NCBI GenBank assembly: GCA_900766925.1
Contig: CAAFXG010000530.1
Location: 1-64,000, forward strand
Direction of reading: 5' to 3'
From: Lachnospiraceae bacterium
Lineage (GTDB): Bacteria > Bacillota > Clostridia > Lachnospirales > Lachnospiraceae
Length of the DNA stretch: 64,000 nt
Of the stretch, positions 34,741 through 43,813 are shown piece after piece. Below the pieces are notes generated by a model. It was not told the origin of the DNA, made no database searches, and saw only the letters and a program-made list of their open reading frames with translations. The translations under genes and the position numbers were made by a program. Numbering within the stretch: the first letter of the stretch is position 1; every line of letters starts with the position of its first letter.

Positions 34741-34881
34741 TGTTGTAATAGCGGTAAACAAGGGTAATATTTAGACACACTTTCTCTTGGTTGGTACTAT
34801 ACCTGCGGAAAATATACGCTCATAAAGTACCGGTGTTACCAAACATTCTAAATATTACCCTTGTTTACCGCTATTACAACA
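34741..34881. repeat. Second foldback element, 141 bp
   Basis: Arms 34741-34775 and 34847-34881 are perfect 35-base reverse complements; inside, TTGGT/ACCAA and GGTACT/AGTACC allow the stem to continue. The tip contains AATAGCGGTAAACA (34747-34760), which differs by one base from the tip of the 25170-25421 element. It lies 11 bases beyond the stop of the chemoreceptor gene and upstream of rng. There is no open frame and no T run. Confidence 0.88.
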
Positions 34882-34892
34882 TTCCAAAATAA

Positions 34893-36866
34893 TTATTTTA
34901 GGTTGAACTGATTAATTGTATCCATAAGTACAACCGCACATTCACCAAGCTGAACAGAAATTGCAGAATTCTCCTCAGCACTTGCAGCATTCGCTTCAAC
35001 CATCTCTGAAAGATTATGTAAGCTACTTGAAATCTCCTCAGTTGATTTTTTCTGATTATCTACATAATCGACAATCTCAGTAACCATCTTCGCATTATTT
35101 ACAGACAACTCTCTTCCGGTTTGAATTGTTTTCTGTGTACGCTCAACAAGTTCCTTACCCTTATCCACAAAGAGAAGTGAACGGGAAATAACCTCTGAAA
35201 TCTTTCTGCTTGATTCAGCACTGCTTGTAGATAATCCACCTATTTCTTCAGCTACAACAGCAAAGCCTCTTCCGGCCTCACCGGCTCTTGCAGCCTCTAT
35301 TGAAGCATTAAGTGCAAGCAAATTAGTCTGTGATGCAATTTCATTTATTTCAGATACGAAGCTTGCTATCTCATCATAGCATGCTGCAATATCGTTTATT
35401 GCATTAACAAGCTCATCCATTTCCTGATTACCAATTTCAAAACGGTTATTAGTCTCAGTTGTGTTATCCTTTATTGCTGAGAGAAGTGAAACTATCTTTT
35501 CCATCTCTTCTGTTATCTTATTCATCTCATCAGATGTTGAAGCTACATCTTCACTCTGAATTGAAGCTGTCGCAGCTACACCCTCACTTGTTTTGGATAA
35601 TTCCTTTGAAAATCCAAGTACTGTATTAGCCTGCATATTCATCTCAGCAAAGCTTTCATTTAATACATCCATTATCTTAATAAGCGCAGTTTTGATTGTA
35701 TCATAGTCACCGGCAAAGTCCACATCAACAGTAAAGTTAAGATCCTTCTCAGAAATAGACGTAACAACCTTAGTTATCTCTGCTATGTACATTCTAAGTG
35801 ACTGAATTGTCTGATTTAATTCAACAGACAATGTATTCATCTCCATTGACTGCTCATCCTCAATAAATTGATAATCAAGCTCACCATCTGCAATCTTACT
35901 TACATCCTTGGCAATACCCTCTAAAGGCTCAAACAGTGGTTTTACGTGATTAGCCAGTCGCTTACCTGTTACCTTACAAACCAAAAATCCATATGTAATA
36001 GCTATTATTATGGATATAATTGTAAGATTTACTATCCATGCAAATTTACTTACAACAACTACATTCCATCCTGTTGACTCAGCAATATTACTAATTGCCA
36101 GCTTCAGACCACCTTTATAATCAAAAAATAATGAATTTTTGAGAGTATCATTACATACTTTCTGATACTTTCCCTTATTTGCATCACTTATATTTGTACT
36201 GGATGTAGTAGAAAGTGCAAATTTGTCGTTTGGATGTGTGAGAATCGTTCCATCCACGGTTGTTAAAAATACGTAATTACCACCATCATAAGAGCCTTCT
36301 ATCAGAGATACAAGGTCATCCATATACATATCAAGCCCTGCAACACCAATTGGAATACCATCCTTAAATATTGTCTTCGAAAGTGTAATACATATATTTC
36401 CCGTCTGTTCATCCACGTACGGGTCAGAGACATAAACATCTTCTTTACCAAATGATTCTTTGTACCATACTCTGTCAGAAACAACAAAATCCTCAGGCGG
36501 AAGCCATCCACCACTCATATATGTCATTATTCCATCCTGATATACTACACCATCCTCTTGTACACAGACATACACCGCAGGTACATCATCATATTGTTCA
36601 ACCATAATATCAACATATTGGGCATAATTATCGGAATTAGATACCGCCCCCAACGCAACAGTTTCAATAAATGCTTTTTTCTGAGAAATATTACTGTCAA
36701 TTTCAGAGGAATATAATTTAACCTTACTTATATTATTTTTAACAGTGTAAAAAATAATAACCGATACCAGAAGTAAACACGAAAAAAGTGAAATCCCCAG
36801 TATTATCTTCCGAACAAACTTATTTGATTCTTTGTTAACCTTTGTACTTAACCTTTCAAATTGCAT
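34893..36866 (-). CDS. Methyl-accepting chemotaxis protein with Cache-type sensor
   Basis: The 657-residue receptor has a membrane helix near residues 20-44, an outside sensing domain of about 230 residues that fits dCache (small-molecule binding; GVAGLDMYMDDLVSLIEG), a second helix near 275-300, a HAMP-like region and a signalling domain with the hairpin tip EIASQTNLLALNASIEAA. It would control flagellar direction through CheA/CheW, not encoded here. The start at 36866 follows GGAGGGG; an ATG six codons upstream overlaps that site. It separates rng from its usual neighbour DUF2344. Confidence 0.93.
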   Translation of the reverse strand: MQFERLSTKVNKESNKFVRKIILGISLFSCLLLVSVIIFYTVKNNISKVKLYSSEIDSNISQKKAFIETVALGAVSNSDNYAQYVDIMVEQYDDVPAVYVCVQEDGVVYQDGIMTYMSGGWLPPEDFVVSDRVWYKESFGKEDVYVSDPYVDEQTGNICITLSKTIFKDGIPIGVAGLDMYMDDLVSLIEGSYDGGNYVFLTTVDGTILTHPNDKFALSTTSSTNISDANKGKYQKVCNDTLKNSLFFDYKGGLKLAISNIAESTGWNVVVVSKFAWIVNLTIISIIIAITYGFLVCKVTGKRLANHVKPLFEPLEGIAKDVSKIADGELDYQFIEDEQSMEMNTLSVELNQTIQSLRMYIAEITKVVTSISEKDLNFTVDVDFAGDYDTIKTALIKIMDVLNESFAEMNMQANTVLGFSKELSKTSEGVAATASIQSEDVASTSDEMNKITEEMEKIVSLLSAIKDNTTETNNRFEIGNQEMDELVNAINDIAACYDEIASFVSEINEIASQTNLLALNASIEAARAGEAGRGFAVVAEEIGGLSTSSAESSRKISEVISRSLLFVDKGKELVERTQKTIQTGRELSVNNAKMVTEIVDYVDNQKKSTEEISSSLHNLSEMVEANAASAEENSAISVQLGECAVVLMDTINQFNLK

Positions 36867-36912
36867 ATCGTCCCCTCCGTTCATATGACTTTACATAATA
36901 CCACCAGCAATG

Positions 36913-37608
36913 TTAAAATCTGTTTCCCGCAGAAAGCAGTGTCTCAAGCGAATCTTTGTCACCCATATACGTTTCAAGTCTGTGAATCATATAATCATAT
37001 CTATTATATACTACATCAGCATAATTGCAAAGAGCTTCTACAACTAATTCCGGCTTAAGATTATCTTTACTTCCTGATGCAAGTAACATATATATACCAT
37101 CCTCATGCCTGCTTATCTCATAAATAAAGGGTTTTATATCTGTAAGCTCTTCCTTACTCTTGGTTTTCTTCACTATCATAACTTTTTCCAAAGAAGAAAA
37201 CTCTTCTATACAGGAAACAAGTTTATCCATGAAATTATTTTCACATTCCTCATTGGTGTATATATAATAATCTGATGCGGATACAATTGACATTGATGGT
37301 TTTGCATTATCCGGCAGAAGAACTATGTCATGTACATGTATTCCATCAGGCATTGTCGCATTAAGTCTGTCCATCATATCCTTAGTTGATGTTACAGTGT
37401 TAAATTCTCCGTCAAAGTATTCTCCATCAGATGTCATACCCAGAGGCATCGGAGCAGCAAAGGAAATAATCTGATGAGGCGAAAAGCCCTTTGTATATGC
37501 GACATCCAGCTTGGCCCTTCTTATTGCCTTTTGAAAGAAACGCATTATATCAAGGTGCCCAATGAATCTTAAAACTCCGGTTTTAGAATATTTAATCCTA
37601 AGCTTCAA
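36913..37608 (-). CDS. DUF2344 / TIGR03936 protein
   Basis: The 231-residue protein belongs to the DUF2344 family that always accompanies TIGR03960 radical SAM proteins; FIGHLDIMRFFQKAIRRA and KGFSPHQIISFAAPMPLG are diagnostic. Its function is unknown, possibly RNA or tRNA modification. The start is taken as TTG at 37608, since AGGAGG lies eight bases upstream; it then overlaps the end of the radical SAM gene by 11 bases. An upstream ATG at 37626 would overlap more and sit on the ribosome site. Confidence 0.9.
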   Translation of the reverse strand: MKLRIKYSKTGVLRFIGHLDIMRFFQKAIRRAKLDVAYTKGFSPHQIISFAAPMPLGMTSDGEYFDGEFNTVTSTKDMMDRLNATMPDGIHVHDIVLLPDNAKPSMSIVSASDYYIYTNEECENNFMDKLVSCIEEFSSLEKVMIVKKTKSKEELTDIKPFIYEISRHEDGIYMLLASGSKDNLKPELVVEALCNYADVVYNRYDYMIHRLETYMGDKDSLETLLSAGNRF

Positions 37609-39460
37609 AGCAAACACCTCCTCCATAAGAAGCTGCCCCACAGGCAGAACATTTATTACGACAGTTTGGTGTCACATTACCGGTCTGCGCCTGTTTCCAT
37701 TCTCTGAGCAAAAAATCCTTGGACACACCTGCATCTATGTGTTCCCACGGGAAGATTTCATCATCACTACGCTGCCTTATAGTATAGAAATCAGGGCTAA
37801 TTTCATATTTATCGAATGCCTGTGTATATCTGTCCATATTAAAATATTCAGTCCATGCATCAAAAATCCCGCCGTTTTTATATACCTCCAAAATGACATC
37901 ACACAGTCTTCTGTCGCCTCTGGCAAGAACACCCTCCAAAATAGAAATCTCAGCATCATGATAATTAAACTTAATGCTTTTCCTGTTTCTTTGTTGCATA
38001 ACAGCATCCTTAACAAAGTAAGCCCTTCTCAAATATTCATCCGGTGAAATCATAGGTGCCCATTGAAACGGAGTAAAAGGCTTAGGTACAAAATATGATG
38101 ATGAAGCTGTAATCATTACCCTTCCGCTTCGTTTTTCCTTAGGTACAGCTTCATAAAATACCTCTGAAATCTTCTCACACAGTTCGGCTATTCCTAATAA
38201 ATCCTCATCTGTTTCGGTTGGAAGCCCCATCATAAAATAAAGCTTCACCTTATCCCAGCCCCCTATAAAAGCATCATGACTTCCCTGTAAAATGTTTTCC
38301 TCAGTAATACCCTTATTGATTACATTTCTTAATCTCTGGGTTCCGGCCTCCGCCGCAAATGTAAGAGAGGATTTTTTGATGTCCTGTACCTTACTCATTA
38401 CATCAAGAGAAAATGCATCAATTCTTAGAGAAGGTAATGATACGTTCACATGGTCCTTATCTCTAAGTTCAATCAAAAACGACAGAAGCTCATCCAGTTT
38501 TTCATAGTCACTTGAGCTTAGCGAGCTTAGCGAAATCTCCTCATAGCCTGTATTATCAAGCATTATTCCGGCATATTTCTTAAGCATATCCACATCCTTC
38601 TGCCTTGTAGGTCTATATACCATTCCGGCCTGGCAAAAACGACATCCTCTGATACAGCCACGCATTATTTCGAGTGTAACCCTGTCCTGGGTTGCTCTTA
38701 TATATGGTACAACCGGTTTAAGCGGATAGGCAACGTTGTTAAAATCTGTTACTACCTGACGTTTTACCTTACGGGGGATGTCATTATAAAGCGGCATTAT
38801 ACTATTTACGGTTCCATCCTCTTTATAATCAACTTCATATAAAGACGGCACATATATACCCGGTATTTTGGCAGCCTCATGCAGGAAATCCTCCCTGGAC
38901 ATATCACTGTGCTTGTACACCTTATACAAGTCAAAAAGTGCTCTGTAAGAAACCTCAGCTTCACCAATATAAAACATATCAAAAAAGTCAGCCATTGGCT
39001 CAGGATTTATAGTGCATGGACCACCACCAATAACAAATGGCTCACCCTTAACACGATTTTTAGCCAAAAGAGGAATTCCCGACAGGTCAATCACCTGTAA
39101 TATATTTGTATAACACATTTCATACTGAATTGTTATGCCTAACCAGTCAAACTCTTTAACAGGAGTCTGGGATTCCAGTGCAAACAATGGTATATTTTCC
39201 TCCCGCATAATCTTATCAAGATCCGGCCATGGACTGTATACTCTTTCACAATATGTGTCGTCCCAACGATTAAACATATCGTATAGAATCTGTATGCCAA
39301 GGTATGACATACCTATCTCATAAACATCAGGAAAACACATGGCAATCCTGATATCAACATCAGCAGGATTTTTCTTAACAATATTAACTTCATTACCTAT
39401 ATAACGAGCAGGCTTCTCAATCTGCATAAGAACGCGCTCTGATAACGCTAATTTACCCAT
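37598..39460 (-). CDS. TIGR03960 radical SAM protein with B12-binding-like domain
   Basis: The 620-residue protein has an N-terminal cobalamin-binding-like domain (about 30-190, DVRIAMCFPDVYEIGMSYLG) and a radical SAM core with CIRGCRFC as the cluster-binding CxxxCxxC. The C-terminal part ends in a Cys-rich tail CRNKCSACGAAS that may bind a further metal or cluster. Family and partner DUF2344 are conserved across Clostridia but uncharacterised. AAGGAAAAG precedes the ATG. Confidence 0.93.
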   Translation of the reverse strand: MGKLALSERVLMQIEKPARYIGNEVNIVKKNPADVDIRIAMCFPDVYEIGMSYLGIQILYDMFNRWDDTYCERVYSPWPDLDKIMREENIPLFALESQTPVKEFDWLGITIQYEMCYTNILQVIDLSGIPLLAKNRVKGEPFVIGGGPCTINPEPMADFFDMFYIGEAEVSYRALFDLYKVYKHSDMSREDFLHEAAKIPGIYVPSLYEVDYKEDGTVNSIMPLYNDIPRKVKRQVVTDFNNVAYPLKPVVPYIRATQDRVTLEIMRGCIRGCRFCQAGMVYRPTRQKDVDMLKKYAGIMLDNTGYEEISLSSLSSSDYEKLDELLSFLIELRDKDHVNVSLPSLRIDAFSLDVMSKVQDIKKSSLTFAAEAGTQRLRNVINKGITEENILQGSHDAFIGGWDKVKLYFMMGLPTETDEDLLGIAELCEKISEVFYEAVPKEKRSGRVMITASSSYFVPKPFTPFQWAPMISPDEYLRRAYFVKDAVMQQRNRKSIKFNYHDAEISILEGVLARGDRRLCDVILEVYKNGGIFDAWTEYFNMDRYTQAFDKYEISPDFYTIRQRSDDEIFPWEHIDAGVSKDFLLREWKQAQTGNVTPNCRNKCSACGAASYGGGVCFEA

Positions 39461-39486
39461 ACTTTTCCTTACTTTTCTATTTTTTA

Positions 39487-40851
39487 TTAGTTCTTAAAAC
39501 TATGAATTGGTGCAGGAATTCTTCCTCCACGGTTAATAAATTCATCACATGAGAACTTATTAACCGGCATGATAGGTGCATATCCAAGAAGACCTCCGAA
39601 TTCAGCCTTATCACCAACATTCTTACCCGGTACAGGTATAATTCTAACTGCTGTTGTCTTCTGATTAACCATACCAAGTGCCATCTCATCAGCAATAATA
39701 CCTGAGATTGTCGTTGCCTTTGTATCACCCGGAATTGCAATCATATCAAGACCAACAGAGCATACACAGGTCATTGCTTCAAGCTTCTCCAGGGTAAGTG
39801 CACCTGCCGTTACAGCATCAATCATTCTCTGATCCTCACTTACAGGAATAAATGCACCTGAAAGTCCGCCTACATATGATGAAGCCATAACTCCACCCTT
39901 CTTAACCTGGTCATTTAACATTGCAAGTGCTGCTGTAGTTCCCGGAGCACCTGCAAACTCTAAACCTATTTCCTCTAATATCTCACCAACACTATCTCCA
40001 ACGGCAGGAGTCGGTGCAAGAGATAAATCAATAATACCAAATGGAATTCCAAGTCTTTCAGAGGCTTCTTTGGCGACAAGCTGCCCAACTCTTGTAATCT
40101 TAAATGCGGTCTTCTTGATTGTCTCACAAAGAACCTCAAAATTCTCTCCTCGCACACTTGAAATAGCTGCTTTGACTACACCCGGACCACTGACACCTAC
40201 ATTTATTACTCTGTCACCCTCTGTGACACCATGAAATGCACCTGCCATAAACGGATTATCATCCGGAGCATTACAAAACACAACAAATTTAGCACATCCA
40301 ATAGCATCTGCATCCTTGGTAAGCTCAGCTGTTTCCAATATAATTTCACCAATAAGCTTAATGGCATCCATATTAATACCTGTCTTTGTAGAACCCGTAT
40401 TTACAGAGCTGCAAACTCTGCTTGTCTCAGCCAGTGCCTTAGGTATTGAACGAATTAAAAGCTCATCTGCCTTTGTCATACTCTTGGAAACAAGTGCTGA
40501 ATATCCACCAATAAAATTAACTCCACATGCAGTAGCACACTGATCTAAGGTCTTCGCAATTTTTACAAAATCATCTGATGTTTCACATACAGAACCTCCA
40601 ACAAGTGCAATAGGTGTAACGGAAATTCGTTTATTAACAATTGGGATACCATATTTCTTGGATATTTCTTCACCTGTTGACACAAGATCCTTTGCAGACG
40701 TAGTAATCTTACTGTATATTTTATCACAGGTTTCATCAACAGTAGCACCAACACAATCAAGAAGGCTGATACCCATGGTAATTGTCCTGACATCAAGATT
40801 CATGTTCTGAATCATCTCATTGGTCTCTATTACTTCATTTATACTAATCAT
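39487..40851 (-). CDS. PFL family protein (UPF0210/DUF711)
   Basis: The 454-residue protein is of the UPF0210 (DUF711) family, structurally related to glycyl-radical-type barrels but without a known activity. VNFIGGYSALV, GVSGPGVVKAAI, and SLAPTPAVGDSVGEILE are characteristic. AAAGGG lies before the ATG. It follows the ACT-domain gene by about 20 bases; the two-gene pair ACT/UPF0237 plus UPF0210 is conserved in many Firmicutes. Confidence 0.92.
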   Translation of the reverse strand: MISINEVIETNEMIQNMNLDVRTITMGISLLDCVGATVDETCDKIYSKITTSAKDLVSTGEEISKKYGIPIVNKRISVTPIALVGGSVCETSDDFVKIAKTLDQCATACGVNFIGGYSALVSKSMTKADELLIRSIPKALAETSRVCSSVNTGSTKTGINMDAIKLIGEIILETAELTKDADAIGCAKFVVFCNAPDDNPFMAGAFHGVTEGDRVINVGVSGPGVVKAAISSVRGENFEVLCETIKKTAFKITRVGQLVAKEASERLGIPFGIIDLSLAPTPAVGDSVGEILEEIGLEFAGAPGTTAALAMLNDQVKKGGVMASSYVGGLSGAFIPVSEDQRMIDAVTAGALTLEKLEAMTCVCSVGLDMIAIPGDTKATTISGIIADEMALGMVNQKTTAVRIIPVPGKNVGDKAEFGGLLGYAPIMPVNKFSCDEFINRGGRIPAPIHSFKN

Positions 40852-40874
40852 AGAATATACCCTTTCTTGCTTTA

Positions 40875-41147
40875 TTACAGTCTGTGCATCATATCAAATA
40901 TTTCTTCCTGCTGTGCCTTAATCTGAACGCCAAGCTCATCACCTATATCACTAAGCTCCTCAGCGATTCTGTTATGATCCTTTGAGGCATTTCCGGCATC
41001 TACAACCATCATCATATTGAAATATCCATCAACAATGGTCTGTGCTATATCCAGAATATTGATATTATTCTGTGCAAGGTACACACAAACCTTCGCAATA
41101 ATACCAACCCGGTCCTTACCTAAAACTGTAATAATTGTCTTTTTCAT
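40875..41147 (-). CDS. ACT domain protein (UPF0237)
   Basis: This 90-residue single ACT domain starts MKKTIITVLGKDRVGIIAK. ACT domains bind amino acids, and this family pairs with UPF0210 as a likely regulatory partner. The start at 41147 has AGGAGG seven bases upstream; the frame is open 14 codons further up without support. Cotranscribed with the PFL gene. Confidence 0.92.
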   Translation of the reverse strand: MKKTIITVLGKDRVGIIAKVCVYLAQNNINILDIAQTIVDGYFNMMMVVDAGNASKDHNRIAEELSDIGDELGVQIKAQQEEIFDMMHRL

Positions 41148-41241
41148 TATTTCATCCTCCTGAATTTGTGCAATGCTACAATAAGCCACCGCATTTATAT
41201 AAAATTTTTAAAATCCGGAATATACCGGTTATTTTTCATTA

Positions 41242-42039
41242 TCAAATTTCTATCAGCTTCTCAGGAACAGTCCTGCTTGCAACAGACAGATTAAAATCCC
41301 TTACATCATTTGTATACGGATTATCTGCAATTTCTGTCTTAACCGTCTCATATGCAAGCTCCGGATAATTGTTCTCCTTACTTAAATGGCCAAGATAAAT
41401 AGCCTTGATATGATCATTAAGTAATCTGCTAAGCAGCTTACCGCTTGCTTCATTGGACAAGTGCCCTCTCTTACCTAGTATTCTCTGCTTTAGATTATAT
41501 GGATACGGTCCGACCTGAAGCATTCTTACATCATGGTTCGCTTCAACCAAAAGTGCATCAGAGTCCTTAAGACCATTTATAATATAGTCATCAAAATCTC
41601 CCATATCTGTTGCCACAGACACCTTCCTGTTACCATTGTAAAATGAATAACATACAGGGTCAACTGCGTCATGCCAGATATTATGCGCTTCCACCCTTAT
41701 GTCTCCCAGAATAAAATCCTTATCCGGGTCAATAGGATTAAGAAGGGAGGTATCGAACTCTCCCAGCTCCTTCATTAAACTAATATAATCACAGGTATCC
41801 TTAGTCGCATAAATAGGAATTCCATAACTCCTAGATATTACACCCAAAGCCCGTGTATGGTCAATATGTTCATGAGTAATCAATATCCCAGAGATATCCT
41901 TTAGCTCCATATCTATTGACTTTAATCCATCCTGTATTTTCTTTCTGCTTATACCTACATCCACAAGAAGTGATGTATTTTCAGAACCGATAAAAATACA
42001 ATTACCACTGCTTCCGCTTGCAATACTCATTAATTTCAT
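41242..42039 (-). CDS. WalJ/YycJ-like metallo-beta-lactamase-fold hydrolase
   Basis: The 265-residue hydrolase has the metal motif THEHIDH and begins MKLMSIASGSSGNCIFIG like YycJ/WalJ, a predicted nuclease linked to DNA replication and cell-wall control in Bacillus. Here it is not next to a WalKR two-component system. The start at 42039 is chosen by family alignment; a GTG ten codons upstream is in frame, and ribosome sites are weak for both. Confidence 0.88.
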   Translation of the reverse strand: MKLMSIASGSSGNCIFIGSENTSLLVDVGISRKKIQDGLKSIDMELKDISGILITHEHIDHTRALGVISRSYGIPIYATKDTCDYISLMKELGEFDTSLLNPIDPDKDFILGDIRVEAHNIWHDAVDPVCYSFYNGNRKVSVATDMGDFDDYIINGLKDSDALLVEANHDVRMLQVGPYPYNLKQRILGKRGHLSNEASGKLLSRLLNDHIKAIYLGHLSKENNYPELAYETVKTEIADNPYTNDVRDFNLSVASRTVPEKLIEI

Positions 42040-42080
42040 TTGTTTATACCAGCTTGTACCTACGTACACCTTTTGTTATT

Positions 42081-43787
42081 TTAATTTGTTGTTCCTTCAG
42101 CCCTTGGCGAAAGTAGTTTTGACGCCTTATACCTTGCATAATCAGGAACACATATTCCCTCAAGCTTTTTTGCCCGAAGCATCTTTTTTTCACCCTTAAG
42201 CAATTGACCAAACTCAAATAAATCCGGAGTCTCAACAGCTCCCAGAGTTACCTTATCGTCATCGAAATACAGCTTTATTATCCTATCGCCAATTTCTTCA
42301 AGATACACCAAACGTATTCTAAGCAGCTGATTGCCGTCTTCATCATTAACCAGCCTGCCTGATGCTGCCAGAGGAAGCTTCTTTCCACCAACCTCTATTA
42401 TCTGATATTCATATGGTTTATCCACAGAAAATCCAAGGTTAATGTCAAATCTTATACCACTGTCTTCAACATGCAAAATAAGAAGCCGTTCGGCATAAGT
42501 AAGTCTTATACTCTCTATTCCAGACAGATAATTTGCATACAAAACCTGTGTCATAATCGGAAGAACAGAAGATGCATATTCATCAAAGTGATATTCAACA
42601 TCCAGATACGGGCTGAGATATTCCAACAAGCTGTTTTCATTTTCCTTTATTTGCTTATTTGAAGTCCGCTTAAAGCTTATTTTTCTTCTTTTTCTTACAG
42701 GAGTATATAAATCCTCCCTCAAAAAGGTCCTGCTTATCGTATCAACCAGCTTTCCGTCAGGAAATACCTCATATGCAGCAGCAGTTACCGCTATAACCAG
42801 CTTTTTTGCCTCATTGACATATATATTCTGTCCAAAAACGCCATTAAAGAGGTATGCTCCGTCTTTAAGCAGCCAGATATGATATCCATATCCCCTTATA
42901 CATATCGGATCATCTAATTCCACGTGACATTCAACCGACTCCTTAATCCAATCCTCATCGATTAACTCAACCCATTTATTCTTTATATATGCTCTTCCGT
43001 GATTCCTGTACAGTTCTCCGAGCTTAAGCATATCAGGTATGGATAGCTTCATTCCCCAGCCACCCTCTTCAATTCCTTTTGGACATTTATCCCATGAAAT
43101 ATCTGTTATACCCAGAGGAGAAAATATTCTTTCATCAAGCAACTGCATCATGGATTTTCCTGTTTTCCTTTGTATAATCGCAGCGAGCATATAGCTGTTT
43201 AAACTATTATAATAGAAATCACTTCCGGGCGAAAAGCTAAGGTCACTTCCCATATATGCCTTTGCCCAGTCCATGTTAAAATATGAACTTACCTCATCAA
43301 AATTGATGCCTGCCGTCATGGTTATCAAATGTTTTATAGTTACATCCTTCATTCCACGCTTCAAAAATATACCATCATGTTCGGGAAATATCTCATAAAG
43401 CTTTTCATCAAGGGATATGATTCCATCACCAACGCATAGTCCTATCGCCATCGACGTAACAGTTTTACAAAGCGAAAAGCTTACATGTCTGTATTGTGCC
43501 GTATACGGTTCATTATAAAATTCCGATACAAGACGGCCATCGTACATAATACCAATCCCGGCCAGATTTACCTTTTTGTCAGCTGTAAGCTTTGAAATAA
43601 ATTCATCTATTGCAGGAGCGTTAAGTCCTGCCTTATATGATGTGCATTTTTCAATATCATCACTTGATGACGCACCTATAAATTCAGGTATATCATTTCC
43701 ATGAAACAATGGCAGCTCGCCCTGCTTTGCTGTTACAAATTTATAAATATTGTTTAAAAGCTTAATACCTAAAGAAGCTTCTGCCAT
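42081..43787 (-). CDS. Beta-lactamase-family serine hydrolase with C-terminal extension
   Basis: The 568-residue protein has a class C/esterase-type serine hydrolase domain in the first 370 residues: catalytic SxxK is SLCK (Ser105-Lys108), and the second motif region reads FYYNSLNSYMLAAII. The remaining 200 residues form a strand-rich domain of unknown role. No signal peptide is seen, so it is predicted to be cytosolic, which argues for an esterase or peptidase acting on small molecules and not a periplasmic beta-lactamase. GGGAG precedes the ATG. Confidence 0.83.
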   Translation of the reverse strand: MAEASLGIKLLNNIYKFVTAKQGELPLFHGNDIPEFIGASSSDDIEKCTSYKAGLNAPAIDEFISKLTADKKVNLAGIGIMYDGRLVSEFYNEPYTAQYRHVSFSLCKTVTSMAIGLCVGDGIISLDEKLYEIFPEHDGIFLKRGMKDVTIKHLITMTAGINFDEVSSYFNMDWAKAYMGSDLSFSPGSDFYYNSLNSYMLAAIIQRKTGKSMMQLLDERIFSPLGITDISWDKCPKGIEEGGWGMKLSIPDMLKLGELYRNHGRAYIKNKWVELIDEDWIKESVECHVELDDPICIRGYGYHIWLLKDGAYLFNGVFGQNIYVNEAKKLVIAVTAAAYEVFPDGKLVDTISRTFLREDLYTPVRKRRKISFKRTSNKQIKENENSLLEYLSPYLDVEYHFDEYASSVLPIMTQVLYANYLSGIESIRLTYAERLLILHVEDSGIRFDINLGFSVDKPYEYQIIEVGGKKLPLAASGRLVNDEDGNQLLRIRLVYLEEIGDRIIKLYFDDDKVTLGAVETPDLFEFGQLLKGEKKMLRAKKLEGICVPDYARYKASKLLSPRAEGTTN

Positions 43788-43813
43788 TCAAAACACTCCC
43801 TGAATTATTAACC

